A stretch of 64,000 bases of DNA from Mesorhizobium sp. M8A.F.Ca.ET.218.01.1.1 (lineage in GTDB: Bacteria; Pseudomonadota; Alphaproteobacteria; Rhizobiales; Rhizobiaceae). This document shows, in pieces, positions 17,662 through 26,876 of the stretch; position 1 is the stretch's first letter; the number at the start of each line of letters is the position of its first letter. The notes beneath the pieces were generated by a model. That model searched no databases and was not told the origin of the DNA. It was given only the letters and a program-made list of their open reading frames with translations. The position numbers and the translations under genes were made by a program. The DNA lies in assembly GCF_004791165.1 (NCBI RefSeq), contig NZ_SRUZ01000003.1, forward strand, positions 372,001 to 436,000, in the 5' to 3' direction.

Positions 17662-18327
17662 ATGAAAAAACTCCTGCGTTTGCTGGTCATGCTGGTTGCC
17701 GCAGTGGTGCTCGCTGTGTCGCTCGGCACGCTGGTGCCGCGGCCGCTCTGGCCCACGGCTGCCGCAGGCGAGGGCACGCGGCGCATATTGGTGCTGAAGA
17801 ACCCAATCCACACCGACATCGCCATTCCGGTGGATGACGGGGTGCGCCGGCGCTTCCGTTTTCTTGCCGATGCCGGCCTGCCTTCGGACGCCCCCGAAGT
17901 GCGCTACCTCGTCTTCGGCTGGGGCGGGCGCGCCTTCTACCTGGAAACGCCGACATGGTCGCAAGTGAAGGCGCTGCCGGTATTCAAGGCGCTGACACTC
18001 GATGCTTCGGTGATGCATGTCGACGTCGCCGGCGATATCTCCGAGCCGCGCCCCGATGTCGCCGGCTTCGACGTGGGCGAGGACCGTTTTGCCGCGTTGC
18101 TCGACTTTGTCGAAGCGAGTTTTCAGCAGGGACCGAGCGGCCCGATCGTCATCGACAATGCCGCCTATTCCAATTTCGACCGTTTTTATGAGGCCAATGG
18201 CCGTTTCAACGCGCTGATCGGCTGCAACACCTGGGCTGCGGCCGCACTGCGCACTGCCGGCCTGCGCACCGGCTGGTGGAACCCGCTGCCGGCATCGCTT
18301 GGGTTGTCGATGCGGCTGTATAATTAG
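17662..18327 (+). CDS. DUF2459 (TIGR02117-type) exported protein
   Basis: A 221-residue protein with an N-terminal membrane/signal segment (LRLLVMLVAAVVLAVSLGTL). It matches the family first noted near urease clusters: NPIHTDIAIP near the start, VFGWGGRAFYLETPTW in the middle, and GCNTWAAAALRTAGL towards the end. His and Cys in HTDI and GCNTW are candidates for a papain-like or NlpC-type catalytic site, but that is inference. No urease genes are in the window. It stands alone, convergent with the flavin monooxygenase gene 17 bp away. Confidence 0.82.
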   Translation: MKKLLRLLVMLVAAVVLAVSLGTLVPRPLWPTAAAGEGTRRILVLKNPIHTDIAIPVDDGVRRRFRFLADAGLPSDAPEVRYLVFGWGGRAFYLETPTWSQVKALPVFKALTLDASVMHVDVAGDISEPRPDVAGFDVGEDRFAALLDFVEASFQQGPSGPIVIDNAAYSNFDRFYEANGRFNALIGCNTWAAAALRTAGLRTGWWNPLPASLGLSMRLYN

Positions 18328-18344
18328 CTTTGCCGCAGCTCCTT

Positions 18345-19583
18345 TCAGCGACGGATGACCTGCTGCTGTTCCCAGCCGTAAAGCCAATCCAAATCCGCCG
18401 CGAGCTTCTCTCCTGGCCGCGTCGCCAGGACCAGATTGCGCGCCAATGCCACCGGTCCCCGGGCGTGCCAGGCGAGGCGGTTGAGCGCGCCGCGTTTCAG
18501 TACCTTTTCGATGCGCGGTCGTCGCAGCTTCTCCCAGATGGTGAGGCTTTGCGTCAGGTCGCCGGGGAAGTCGGCGACCAGGCTGGCGAGCATCGCGGCG
18601 TCCTCGATCGCCATCGCGGCACCTTGTGCCGCGAACGGCGTCATTGCGTGCGCGGCGTCGCCGATCAGCGCGATGCCGGCTGGCATTGTCCAAGGCTGTC
18701 TCTGTTCGACGGTATGCAGCGGCCAGGTCAGCCACGGGCCGGCTATTTCCACCAGCTTCACGAGTCCTGGCGCGGTGCCGCGCATGGCGGCGGCGAGTAT
18801 GCCGGGATCGGCATGGCCGGACCAGCCCTCGGTAATGCGCTCGCCTTTGGTGAAGGCGACGAGGTTGAATGCGTCGCCCTTACTGACGGGATAGACGACC
18901 ATGTGGAAACCCGTATGCAGGAAAGTCGTGACGCAATCGGCTGCACCGATCGCGGCGAAGGCCCGCCCGGCGCTGCTGTCTGCCGCGACGGTGGTGCGCC
19001 AGGCCAACTCTCCCGAAAAACGGCTTCTTGGCGATGCCATCCTTTGTGCATCGACAAGCTCGCGCACCGACGACCAGACGCCATCGGCGCCGACCAGCAA
19101 GGAGCCTTGTTCCTCCGCCGTATTGCCACCGATCTCGACGGTCGCCGTGACACCATGGCTGCCAGTCGCAATTCTTTGGACGCGCGCCCCGACGGTGAGA
19201 TGGATATCAGGTATCTCGGCAACCCGTGCCATCAACGCGCTCTGCACATCGGCCCGGTGGGCGACGAGATAGGGCGCGCCCCAGCGGCTCTCGCCGGCTT
19301 CCCCTAGCGGCACGCGCGCCAGTTGGCGCAACGTCCTTGCGTCCTTCAATACCACGGCCTCCGGCCTTACCACCGCCGACAGCAGTCGGTCGAGCACGCC
19401 GAGTTGACGAAGGATGCGTGTCGCATTGGGAGAGAGCTGGATGCCCGCGCCGACCGCTTCAAGGCGCTGCGCCTGCTCGAACACCTGCACGGGATAACCG
19501 CGTTCGGCGAAGGCAACCGCCGCGGTCAGTCCGGCAATGCCAGCTCCGGCGATGACGACTTGCCGGGAGCGCGTGTCGTCCAT
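18345..19583 (-). CDS. FAD-dependent monooxygenase, salicylate hydroxylase-like
   Basis: A 412-residue flavoprotein of the single-component aromatic hydroxylase group. The N-terminal dinucleotide motif GAGIAG is at 13-18; the DG motif region reads LLVGADGVWSSVRE; the GD motif reads GIALIGDAAHAMTPFAAQGAAMAIED. These three fingerprints define the class, which uses NAD(P)H and oxygen to hydroxylate an aromatic or heteroaromatic ring. The substrate cannot be read. Neighbours give no pathway. The ATG at 19583 lies immediately before the Rossmann strand. Confidence 0.86.
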   Translation of the reverse strand: MDDTRSRQVVIAGAGIAGLTAAVAFAERGYPVQVFEQAQRLEAVGAGIQLSPNATRILRQLGVLDRLLSAVVRPEAVVLKDARTLRQLARVPLGEAGESRWGAPYLVAHRADVQSALMARVAEIPDIHLTVGARVQRIATGSHGVTATVEIGGNTAEEQGSLLVGADGVWSSVRELVDAQRMASPRSRFSGELAWRTTVAADSSAGRAFAAIGAADCVTTFLHTGFHMVVYPVSKGDAFNLVAFTKGERITEGWSGHADPGILAAAMRGTAPGLVKLVEIAGPWLTWPLHTVEQRQPWTMPAGIALIGDAAHAMTPFAAQGAAMAIEDAAMLASLVADFPGDLTQSLTIWEKLRRPRIEKVLKRGALNRLAWHARGPVALARNLVLATRPGEKLAADLDWLYGWEQQQVIRR

Positions 19584-19603
19584 CCGGTTTGCCGCGAAAG
19601 GCT

Positions 19604-19849
19604 TCAGGCGGCCTGGTCGATGTAGAGGCAGCCCGTGGGCAGGGTTTCCGTCGCCTTCAGCTTCGGCGAATAGCGGTAGAGGGTCGAGCAGTAGGGGCAG
19701 ACTTTCTCATTGTCGTCGCCCATGTCGAGAAACACATGCGGATGATCGAAAGGCGGGTTGGCGCCCGTGCACATGAATTCCTTGACCCCGATGTCGATTG
19801 CCGGATGGCCCGCATCGTTCTGGAAATGGGGAATGGAACCGCCTGCCAT
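19604..19849 (-). CDS. NDUFS6-like zinc-finger protein of complex I
   Basis: An 81-residue protein of the zinc-finger CHCC family, the bacterial counterpart of mitochondrial NDUFS6 (13 kDa accessory subunit). Zinc ligands are visible: C27 in EFMCTG, His in DHPHVFLDMG, and C51/C54 in CPYC followed by STLYRY, the family hallmark. AAGGAGACGACG precedes the ATG at 19849. With the NDUFS4-like gene at 568 the window holds two separate complex I accessory genes. Its promoter region is shared with the divergent ppk gene. Confidence 0.9.
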   Translation of the reverse strand: MAGGSIPHFQNDAGHPAIDIGVKEFMCTGANPPFDHPHVFLDMGDDNEKVCPYCSTLYRYSPKLKATETLPTGCLYIDQAA

Positions 19850-19934
19850 CGTCGTCTCCTTAACGCAGTCTCTCTGCATCTGGATCATATCAAGCCTCTT
19901 TGCAAGTTCGATGAAATCAAACTGTCGCAAAAGC

Positions 19935-19952
19935 CTGTCAGAGAACTGTCGC
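19935..19952 (+). promoter_or_regulatory. Probable Pho box upstream of ppk
   Basis: CTGTCAG-AGAA-CTGTCGC: two 7-bp direct repeats 11 bp apart, close to the PhoB consensus CTGTCAT-N4-CTGTCAT. Related heptamers flank it (CTGTCGC at 19922, CTGCCAC at 19959). It lies 65 bp before the ppk start, suiting phosphate-starvation induction. Confidence 0.7.
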
Positions 19953-20016
19953 AAAAGCCTGCCACAGGATAAGTTAAGCCGGTTAACCGGCCAGGGCGGG
20001 CGAAAGAGCGGGAATC

Positions 20017-22209
20017 ATGAACGAATTGAAGCCGGTACAGAGCGAATTCAACAACGTCACGGCAGCGAGCCCGGAAGGCAATCCGGACCGTTTCGTCAAC
20101 CGCGAGTTCTCCTGGCTGCAGTTCAATCGCCGCGTTCTCGAAGAATCGCTGAACACCCATCACCCGCTGCTGGAGCGCGTCCGCTTCCTGTCGATCTCGG
20201 CCGCCAATCTCGACGAGTTCTTCATGGTGCGCGTCGCCGGCCTTGCCGGCCAGGTGCGCGAGGGCATCGTGCTGAAGAGCCCGGACGGACGCACCCCCGA
20301 ACAGCAGCTCGAACAATTGCTGCGTGAAGTCGAGCGGCTGCAGGAAGACCAGCAGAAGAGCCTTTCGGCACTCACGGTTCTGCTCAACAAGGAAGGCATC
20401 GAGAGCATCACCCGCGATGCGCTGACCAAGGACGAAAAGGTCTGGCTGGAAGAGCATTTCCAGGACCAGGTGTTTCCGGTGCTCACCCCGCTGTCGATCG
20501 ACCCGGCGCATCCGTTCCCGTTCATTCCCAATCTCGGCTTCTCCATGGCGCTGCAGCTTCGCCACCGCAAGAATGGCGAGGAGATGAGCGCATTGCTGCG
20601 CCTGCCGGTGGCGCTGAAGCGCTTTATCCGCCTTCCGGACCGCAAGAACCATGTCCGCTTCATTCCGCTGGAGGAGGCGGTCGGCCTTTACATCGGCAAG
20701 CTGTTCCCCGGCTACGAGGTCAAGGGCTCCGGCACGTTCCGCATCATCCGCGACAGCGATATCGAGGTCGAAGAGGAGTCGGAAGACCTTGTGCGGCTGT
20801 TCGAAACGGCGCTGAAGCGTCGCCGCCGCGGTTCGGTTATCCGCATCGAGTTCGACATGCTGATGCCGGGGGAATTGCGCGATTTCGTCGCCGGCGAGCT
20901 TGGCGTCTCATCGAGCCGCATCAGCGTGCTCACCGGGCCGCTGGCGCTCAGCCAGATCTCCGAGATCGTCTCCGTTCCCCGCGACGACCTGAAGTTCACG
21001 CCCTACAATCCACGCTTTCCCGAACGTATCCGCGAGCATGGCGGCGACTGTTTTGCCGCCATCCGCGAGAAGGACATCGTCGTTCATCACCCCTACGAGT
21101 CGTTCGACGTGGTGGTGCAGTTCCTGCGCCAGGCAATGGCCGACCCCGAAGTTGTGGCGATCAAGCAGACGCTCTATCGCACCTCCAACGACAGCCCGAT
21201 CGTGCGTGCGCTGGTCGACGCGGCCGAGGCTGGCAAGTCGGTGACGGCGCTGGTCGAGCTCAAGGCGCGTTTCGACGAGGAAGCCAACATCCGCTGGGCG
21301 CGCGATCTCGAACGTGCCGGCGTGCAGGTCGTGTTCGGGTTCCTCGAACTCAAGACCCATGCCAAGATGTCGCTGGTGGTACGGCGCGAGGACGGCAAGC
21401 TGCGCAACTACGTCCATCTCGGCACCGGCAATTACCATCCGGTGACGGCACGCATCTACACCGACCTGTCCTTCTTCACCACCGATCCGACGATTGCCCG
21501 CGACGTCGCCCAATTGTTCAATTTCATCACCGGCTATGCCGAGCCGACCGCCGAAATGCGGCTGGCGATCTCGCCCTTCACGCTGAGGAACCGCATCCTC
21601 CAGCACATTTCAGCCGAGATCACCCATGCGTTGGAGGGGCGGCCGGCGCGCATCTGGATGAAGATGAACGCGCTCGTCGACCCCATCATCATCGATGCGC
21701 TCTACGATGCCAGCCGCGCCGGTGTGGAAATCGACCTCGTCGTGCGCGGCATATGCTGTCTGCGGCCGCAGGTGCCGGGCCTGTCGGAGAACATCAGGGT
21801 CAAGTCGATCGTCGGCCGGTTCCTCGAGCACAGCCGTATCTATTGCTTCGGCAACGGCCATGGCCTTCCCTCGGACGAGGCGATTGTCTACATCTCCTCG
21901 GCCGACCTGATGCCGCGCAATCTCGACCGCCGCGTCGAGACCATGGTGCCGATCACCAATCCAACTGTGCATGAACAGATTCTGGGCCAGATCATGCTGG
22001 GCAACATCATGGACAATCAGCAAAGTTTCGACGTATTGGCTGATGGAACCTCCCGGCGCGTGGTGCTGGAGGAGGGCGAGGAACCGTTCAACGCGCAGGA
22101 ATATTTCATGACCAATCCGAGCCTGTCGGGACGGGGTGACGCGCTGAAATCGCATGCGCCCAAGCGAATCGCGCAGTTCAAGCGCCGCAAGAAGAACGCC
22201 ACCACCTGA
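20017..22209 (+). CDS. ppk: Polyphosphate kinase 1
   Basis: A 730-residue enzyme that reversibly polymerises the gamma-phosphate of ATP into inorganic polyphosphate. The N-terminal domain starts [19 protein letters not shown] and contains [13 protein letters not shown]. The phospholipase-D-like catalytic domains carry the histidine that is autophosphorylated (H448 in KTHAK) and the second essential histidine (H467 in YVHLGTGNY), followed by [10 protein letters not shown]. Full family length. It overlaps ppx by one base (TGATG), so synthesis and breakdown of polyphosphate are co-expressed, probably under PhoB. Confidence 0.96.
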   Translation: MNELKPVQSEFNNVTAASPEGNPDRFVNREFSWLQFNRRVLEESLNTHHPLLERVRFLSISAANLDEFFMVRVAGLAGQVREGIVLKSPDGRTPEQQLEQLLREVERLQEDQQKSLSALTVLLNKEGIESITRDALTKDEKVWLEEHFQDQVFPVLTPLSIDPAHPFPFIPNLGFSMALQLRHRKNGEEMSALLRLPVALKRFIRLPDRKNHVRFIPLEEAVGLYIGKLFPGYEVKGSGTFRIIRDSDIEVEEESEDLVRLFETALKRRRRGSVIRIEFDMLMPGELRDFVAGELGVSSSRISVLTGPLALSQISEIVSVPRDDLKFTPYNPRFPERIREHGGDCFAAIREKDIVVHHPYESFDVVVQFLRQAMADPEVVAIKQTLYRTSNDSPIVRALVDAAEAGKSVTALVELKARFDEEANIRWARDLERAGVQVVFGFLELKTHAKMSLVVRREDGKLRNYVHLGTGNYHPVTARIYTDLSFFTTDPTIARDVAQLFNFITGYAEPTAEMRLAISPFTLRNRILQHISAEITHALEGRPARIWMKMNALVDPIIIDALYDASRAGVEIDLVVRGICCLRPQVPGLSENIRVKSIVGRFLEHSRIYCFGNGHGLPSDEAIVYISSADLMPRNLDRRVETMVPITNPTVHEQILGQIMLGNIMDNQQSFDVLADGTSRRVVLEEGEEPFNAQEYFMTNPSLSGRGDALKSHAPKRIAQFKRRKKNATT

Positions 22210-23744
22210 TGCTGTTCAATTCCCAGGGCCGGCTGCAGGACCGCCGACCGCTGTCCATCATCGACATCGGATCCAATTCGATCCGTCTTGTCGTCTATGA
22301 GGGGCTGGCGCGTTCGCCGACCGTGCTGTTCAACGAAAAGATGCTGGCCGGCCTCGGCCGCGGCATCGTCTCGACAGGGAAGCTCGACCCCGAAGGGGTG
22401 GCGCGTTCGATGGAGGAGTTTCGCCGTTTCCGCGCGCTCTCCGACCAGGCCGGTGCCGAACACATGTACGTGCTGGCAACCGCCGCCGCCCGTGAGGCGA
22501 TCAACGGTCCCGATTTCATCCATCGCGCCGAGGAGGTGCTCAAGACCGAGATCCGCGTGCTCTCCGGCCGCCAGGAAGCGCATTATTCCGCGCTCGGCGT
22601 CATCTCAGGTTTTCATCCGGCCAACGGTATTGCCGGCGACCTTGGCGGCGGCAGCCTGGAACTGATCGACATCGATGGCGAGGCGATCGGCGACGGCATC
22701 ACGCTGCCGCTCGGCGGCCTGCGCCTGCAGGACATGGCGAAGAACTCGCTCGTCCAGGCGCAGAAGATCGCACGCCAGGAACTGGCCCGGGCCAAGCTCT
22801 TGAAGGGCGGGCAGGGCAGGACTTTCTACGCCGTCGGCGGCACCTGGCGAAACCTCGCCAGGCTGCACATGGAGATGAACAACTACCCGCTCGGCGTCAT
22901 GCACCACTACGAGATATCGGCCGACAGTGCCCAAACCTTCCTCAAGCAGGTGGCCAGGGGCGAGGTCGAAAAGGTGAGGGGTATCGAGGGCGTCTCCAAG
23001 AACCGCCGCTCGCTGCTGCCATACGGCGCGCTCGTGCTGCAGGAAATCATGACGGCGATGCAACCGTCCAGGATCGTCGTTTCGGCGCAGGGCGTGCGCG
23101 AAGGCTTTCTCTATTCACTGCTCGAGACGGCCGAGCAGAAGGCCGATCCGCTGATCTCGGCCGCCGAGGAGCTTGCGCTTTTGCGCTCGCGTTCGGTCCA
23201 CCACGCGCATGATCTGGTCGAATGGACCGGCAAGGCCTTCAAGGCTTTCGGCATCGACGAGACGGAAGACGAAGCGCGCTATCGCCATGCCGCCTGCCTG
23301 CTTGCCGATATCGGCTGGCGCGCTCATCCGGAATATCGCGGCAAGCAGTCGCTCAACATCATCGCGCATGCGTCCTTCATCGGCGTCGATCATCCCGGCC
23401 GCGCCTACCTGGCGCTGACCAACGCCTACCGTCATGACGGCGTCTTCAATGAATTGGTGGCGCCCGAAATCAAGGCGCTGGCGCCGCCGCGCCTGTTGGA
23501 GCGCGCGCGCGTGCTGGCGGCGATGATGCGCGTCGTCTACCTGCTGACGGCCGCGATGCCCGGCATCATGCCCAGGCTGAAATGGGAAAGCCGCGCCAAC
23601 GGCGTGCTGGCGCTGGTGCTGCCGGCTTCGCTATCCGATCTCTACGGCGAGCGGCCGGCCGGCCGGCTGGCGCAACTGGCGCGCGTCACCAATCGCCGTT
23701 TGGTGCTGGCGGTCGAGGGTGGCCAGAGCGTGTCGGTTAAATAG
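22209..23744 (+). CDS. ppx: Exopolyphosphatase (Ppx/GppA family)
   Basis: A 511-residue enzyme of the ASKHA fold that should release phosphate from polyphosphate ends. The first phosphate loop is SIIDIGSNSIRLVVYEG near residue 20, the second is GIAGDLGGGSLELIDID, both standard for Ppx/GppA. The long C-terminal helical domain resembles the HD-like domain of Ppx. Its start codon shares one base with the ppk stop. Its TAG stop directly abuts the stop of the convergent DoxX gene with no gap. Guanosine pentaphosphatase activity (GppA) is a possible extra function. Confidence 0.93.
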   Translation: MLFNSQGRLQDRRPLSIIDIGSNSIRLVVYEGLARSPTVLFNEKMLAGLGRGIVSTGKLDPEGVARSMEEFRRFRALSDQAGAEHMYVLATAAAREAINGPDFIHRAEEVLKTEIRVLSGRQEAHYSALGVISGFHPANGIAGDLGGGSLELIDIDGEAIGDGITLPLGGLRLQDMAKNSLVQAQKIARQELARAKLLKGGQGRTFYAVGGTWRNLARLHMEMNNYPLGVMHHYEISADSAQTFLKQVARGEVEKVRGIEGVSKNRRSLLPYGALVLQEIMTAMQPSRIVVSAQGVREGFLYSLLETAEQKADPLISAAEELALLRSRSVHHAHDLVEWTGKAFKAFGIDETEDEARYRHAACLLADIGWRAHPEYRGKQSLNIIAHASFIGVDHPGRAYLALTNAYRHDGVFNELVAPEIKALAPPRLLERARVLAAMMRVVYLLTAAMPGIMPRLKWESRANGVLALVLPASLSDLYGERPAGRLAQLARVTNRRLVLAVEGGQSVSVK

Positions 23745-24167
23745 TCAAGTCGCGTCGGCGCCTATGCCGAAGCCTCGCCCGTCGGCCGACCATGCGCCGG
23801 CGCCAGCCATGGCAAGCGCCAGGAAACCGCCCGATATCGCGATATCCTTCATCAGCATCTGCTGGTGCAGGAAAGCGAGCGTCGCATCGCCGGCGCCTTG
23901 GCCATGGTGGCCGATATAGCCGGCCGCAATGCAGAAGGCGGCCAGCAGCAGTGCAACGATCCGCGTCTGGAACCCAACGAGGATCAGCAGCCCCGCTATC
24001 AGCTCAAAAAGGCCGGTGCCCCAGGCGGCGAGCGCCGGCAGCGGCAGGCCAAGACCGGAGAAATAGCTGGTGGTCCCAGCAATATTGGCGAGCGCCTGGA
24101 AGCCGGACGGCACGAACAGCACGGCAAACAGCAGCCGCGAAACCATAAGCAATGCATTGCGACCCAT
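23745..24167 (-). CDS. DoxX-family membrane protein (copy 1)
   Basis: A 140-residue protein with four predicted membrane helices, DoxX family. The segment LFAVLFVPSGFQALAN near the start and ELIAGLLILVGFQTRIVAL in the middle match the family. GGGAGGGTG precedes the ATG. It is the same length as the next DoxX gene (24291-24713), and they share GTTSYFSGLGLP/GTAAYFGGLGLP and LILVGFQTRI/LAVLVGFQTRI, so they are paralogues from a tandem duplication. Function is unknown; DoxX proteins have been linked to quinone and thiol redox metabolism. Confidence 0.84.
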   Translation of the reverse strand: MGRNALLMVSRLLFAVLFVPSGFQALANIAGTTSYFSGLGLPLPALAAWGTGLFELIAGLLILVGFQTRIVALLLAAFCIAAGYIGHHGQGAGDATLAFLHQQMLMKDIAISGGFLALAMAGAGAWSADGRGFGIGADAT

Positions 24168-24232
24168 GGCACCCTCCCTTGCCGGCACGGTCACCGGCGA
24201 CCATTGCAGTCTACGCCTGTGATCACACAACG

Positions 24233-24263
24233 AAAAAGCGGCGCGGAAAATTCCGCGCCGCTT
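24233..24263 (-). terminator. Rho-independent terminator after DoxX copy 2
   Basis: A perfect 13-bp stem (AAGCGGCGCGGAA and TTCCGCGCCGCTT) with a 2-nt loop. On the minus strand it is followed by a run of T (24237-24233), 28 bases after the stop of the DoxX gene at 24291. Confidence 0.85.
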
Positions 24264-24290
24264 GTTTCGGGTCCTTGGGAGGGGAAGGCG

Positions 24291-24713
24291 TCAGCCGCGC
24301 TTGGCGTCGATCGAATAGGCGCCGGCACCCGAGGAGGCCAGCAGCAGGAAGCCGCCGGTGATGGCGAGGTTCTTGAGGAACTGGATCATCTGCATCTGGT
24401 CGGCCCAGCCGGTGTGGGCGACCAGCCCGGTTGCGATCGTGAAGATCGCGAGCACCCAGGCGGCGATTCTGGTCTGGAAACCGACGAGGACGGCAAGGCC
24501 GCCAAGCAGCTCGATCAGGCCGACGATGACGGCCGTCGCCGTCGGTGCCGGCAGGCCGAGGCCGCCGAAATAGGCGGCGGTGCCGGAAATGGCTGACAGC
24601 TTGCCGAATCCGGAAAGCAGGAAAATGACTGCGAGCAGGATACGGCCGAGAAGGATGGTGACAGAACTGTTGGACGCGGTGCCGGCGCCGGCGGCGGAAG
24701 TGTTGATGGACAT
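24291..24713 (-). CDS. DoxX-family membrane protein (copy 2)
   Basis: A 140-residue four-helix membrane protein, paralogue of the neighbouring DoxX gene. It differs by a short Ser/Ala-rich N-terminus (MSINTSAAGAGTASNSS). Core motifs are LLAVIFLLSGFGKLSAI and LLGGLAVLVGFQTRI. The ATG at 24713 follows AGAGCCACC, a moderate ribosome site. The strong terminator downstream means copy 1 is likely transcribed separately or by read-through only. Confidence 0.84.
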   Translation of the reverse strand: MSINTSAAGAGTASNSSVTILLGRILLAVIFLLSGFGKLSAISGTAAYFGGLGLPAPTATAVIVGLIELLGGLAVLVGFQTRIAAWVLAIFTIATGLVAHTGWADQMQMIQFLKNLAITGGFLLLASSGAGAYSIDAKRG

Positions 24714-25159
24714 GGTGGCTCTCCGAATGGGTTGAATGACCACTCACATAGACGATGCCGACTGTTCACCAAAGTCGGCTATGCGGCGACACATTGTTCA
24801 CAGGAAGGATGTTTTCGGGATTGGCGGCCGCGCGCGAAAATCGTGTCGCGGGATTGGGTTGGAGAAGTAAATTGTGCTGCCGCAAAACGGGATCCTCGGT
24901 TCCGAAGTTTGCGAGCACTTGCTTCGGAGATTAGCCGAGACGCTCGTGACGTCGTCATCCACGGGCGAAGCAAGGAGCGAAGCGACGCGCGCAGACCCGA
25001 GGATCCATGCCGCGACCTCAAAACGGTCGCAAGCGGTGGAGGATCTACACCGTTGTGCCCTTCGACTGAAGTAGCGGCATGGATTCCAGGGTCTTCGCGA
25101 CGGAGCTTCGCTCCTGCATCGCCCTGGAATGACGACCTCTTGGGCCTGTCCGCAGGGAC
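24714..25159. repeat. Gene-free 446-bp region with rhizobial palindromic repeats
   Basis: No gene. A palindrome at 25083-25130 has outer arms ATTCCAGGG and CCCTGGAAT and an inner hairpin GGAGC-TTC-GCTCC. A related, less perfect block lies at about 24955-25015 (GGGCGAAGCAAGGAGCGAAG, then GACCCGAGGATCC). Such blocks are a recognisable intergenic repeat class in Mesorhizobium; a further relative is at 49641-49681. The AT-richer part at about 24735-24870 may hold the DoxX promoter. Confidence 0.65.
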
Positions 25160-26557
25160 CTACCCCGGATGGGTCATGTCCTCCGGCCGCACCAGACGGT
25201 CATAGTCGGCCTCGCTGACCAGTCCGGTTGCCAGCGCTTCCTCGCGCAGCGTCGTGCCTTTCTTGTGCGCGGTCTTGGCGATCTTGGCCGCGTTGTCGTA
25301 GCCGATGGTGGGCGCAAGCGCAGTCACCAGCATCAGCGAACGGTCGAGGGCCGCCTTGATGTTGTCCTCTCGCGCCTCGATGCCGACGACGCAATTGTCG
25401 GTGAAGGAGACCGAAGCGTCGGCCAGCAGCTGCACCGACTGGAGGAAGTTGTAGGCCATCAGCGGATTGTAGACGTTGAGCTCGAAATGGCCCTGGCTGC
25501 CGGCGAATGTCAGCGCCGCATTGTTGCCGAACACCTGCACGCAGACCTGCGTCAGCGCTTCGCACTGGGTCGGGTTGACCTTGCCCGGCATGATCGAGGA
25601 GCCGGGCTCGTTTTCCGGCAGCGACAATTCACCGAGGCCCGAGCGCGGGCCGGAGCCAAGGAAACGGATGTCGTTGGCGATCTTGAACAGTGCCGCGGCC
25701 GCCGCATTGATGGCGCCGTGCGAGAAAACCATGGAATCGTGGGCGGCGAGCGCTTCGAACTTGTTCGGCGCGGTGACGAAGGTGATTCCCGATATGGCGG
25801 CGATACGATCGGCCACCCGCTCGGCGAAACCGACCGGCGCGTTGAGGCCTGTACCCACGGCGGTGCCGCCTTGCGCCAGTTCCTGCAGGCCGGGCAGCGT
25901 CAATTCGATGCGCTTGATCGACGAGGCGACCTGCGCCGCGTAGCCGGAGAATTCCTGGCCGAGGGTAAGGGGGGTGGCATCCTGCGTGTGGGTGCGGCCG
26001 ATCTTGATGATGTGATTGAAGTCCCGGCTCTTGGCGGCGAGCGCCTTGTGCAGGTGCTTCAGCGCCGGCAAGAGGTCGTGCACGATGCGCTCGGCGCAGG
26101 CAATGTGCATGGCCGTCGGGTAGGTGTCGTTCGACGACTGGCTCATATTGACGTGGTCGTTCGGGTGCACCGGCTTCTTCGAGCCCATGACGCCGCCCAG
26201 CATTTCGATCGCGCGGTTCGAGATCACCTCGTTGGCGTTCATGTTGGACTGCGTGCCCGAGCCGGTCTGCCAGACCACCAGCGGGAAATGATCGTTGAGC
26301 TTGCCGTCGATGACCTCTTGCGCGGCCTCGATGATCGCCTTGCCGATGGCCGGATCGAGCCGCTTGAGTTCCATATTGGCTTCCGCCGCCGCCCGCTTGA
26401 CGATACCCAGCGCGCGCACGATCGAAGCCGGCTGCTTTTCCCAACCGATCTTGAAGTTTCCCAGGGAACGCTGGGCCTGCGCGCCCCAATACCGGTCGGC
26501 GGCAACCTCGATGGGGCCGAACGTATCGGTTTCAGTTCTGGTCTTTTCAGCGCTCAC
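25160..26557 (-). CDS. fumC: Fumarate hydratase class II
   Basis: A 465-residue enzyme of the aspartase/fumarase superfamily that interconverts fumarate and malate in the TCA cycle. Signatures: [11 protein letters not shown] at the N-terminus, [46 protein letters not shown] with the catalytic His, and the loop [11 protein letters not shown] with the catalytic Ser. I chose a GTG start at 26557 (VSAEKTRTE), since GGAGA lies just upstream and the length then equals the family's; the frame extends 20 codons further to an ATG without support. Confidence 0.94.
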   Translation of the reverse strand: MSAEKTRTETDTFGPIEVAADRYWGAQAQRSLGNFKIGWEKQPASIVRALGIVKRAAAEANMELKRLDPAIGKAIIEAAQEVIDGKLNDHFPLVVWQTGSGTQSNMNANEVISNRAIEMLGGVMGSKKPVHPNDHVNMSQSSNDTYPTAMHIACAERIVHDLLPALKHLHKALAAKSRDFNHIIKIGRTHTQDATPLTLGQEFSGYAAQVASSIKRIELTLPGLQELAQGGTAVGTGLNAPVGFAERVADRIAAISGITFVTAPNKFEALAAHDSMVFSHGAINAAAAALFKIANDIRFLGSGPRSGLGELSLPENEPGSSIMPGKVNPTQCEALTQVCVQVFGNNAALTFAGSQGHFELNVYNPLMAYNFLQSVQLLADASVSFTDNCVVGIEAREDNIKAALDRSLMLVTALAPTIGYDNAAKIAKTAHKKGTTLREEALATGLVSEADYDRLVRPEDMTHPG

Positions 26558-26664
26558 GGGAAATCTCCGGTCTGTCGATTTGCGCAAGGGCGTATCGCGT
26601 TGCACAAATGGCTTCAAGCGGAGAATGACGCGGGTGCGGATGCAAATCGGTTGAAGGAAAGGTC

Positions 26665-26870
26665 AATCTCCCCCCTCGAGGGGGGAGATGCCCGGCAGGG
26701 CAGAGGGGGGCGCGAAGGATCGCGGCGTCTGGAAGATGAGATAACGGACACGGCGGCCCGGGATTGCGCATCGACAATCCGTTCCGCGACCTTCGAACAG
26801 GAGCGGAAGGCTGGCGGGACAGCGCCCCCCTCTGGCCTGCCGGCCATCTCCCCACAAGGGGGGAGATGGC
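26665..26870. repeat. Paired inverted repeats upstream of fumC
   Basis: Two GC-rich blocks of about 50 bp face each other about 105 bp apart. The left one (26665-26715) holds the hairpin TCCCCCCTCGAGGGGGGA and then GCAGGGCAGAGGGGGGCGC. The right one (26819-26870) holds the reverse, GCGCCCCCCTCTGGCCTGCC, and a second hairpin around CCCCACAAGGGGGG. The pair looks like a non-autonomous mobile or REP-type element. No gene lies in this 319-bp gap. Confidence 0.65.
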
Positions 26871-26876
26871 CTGTCC

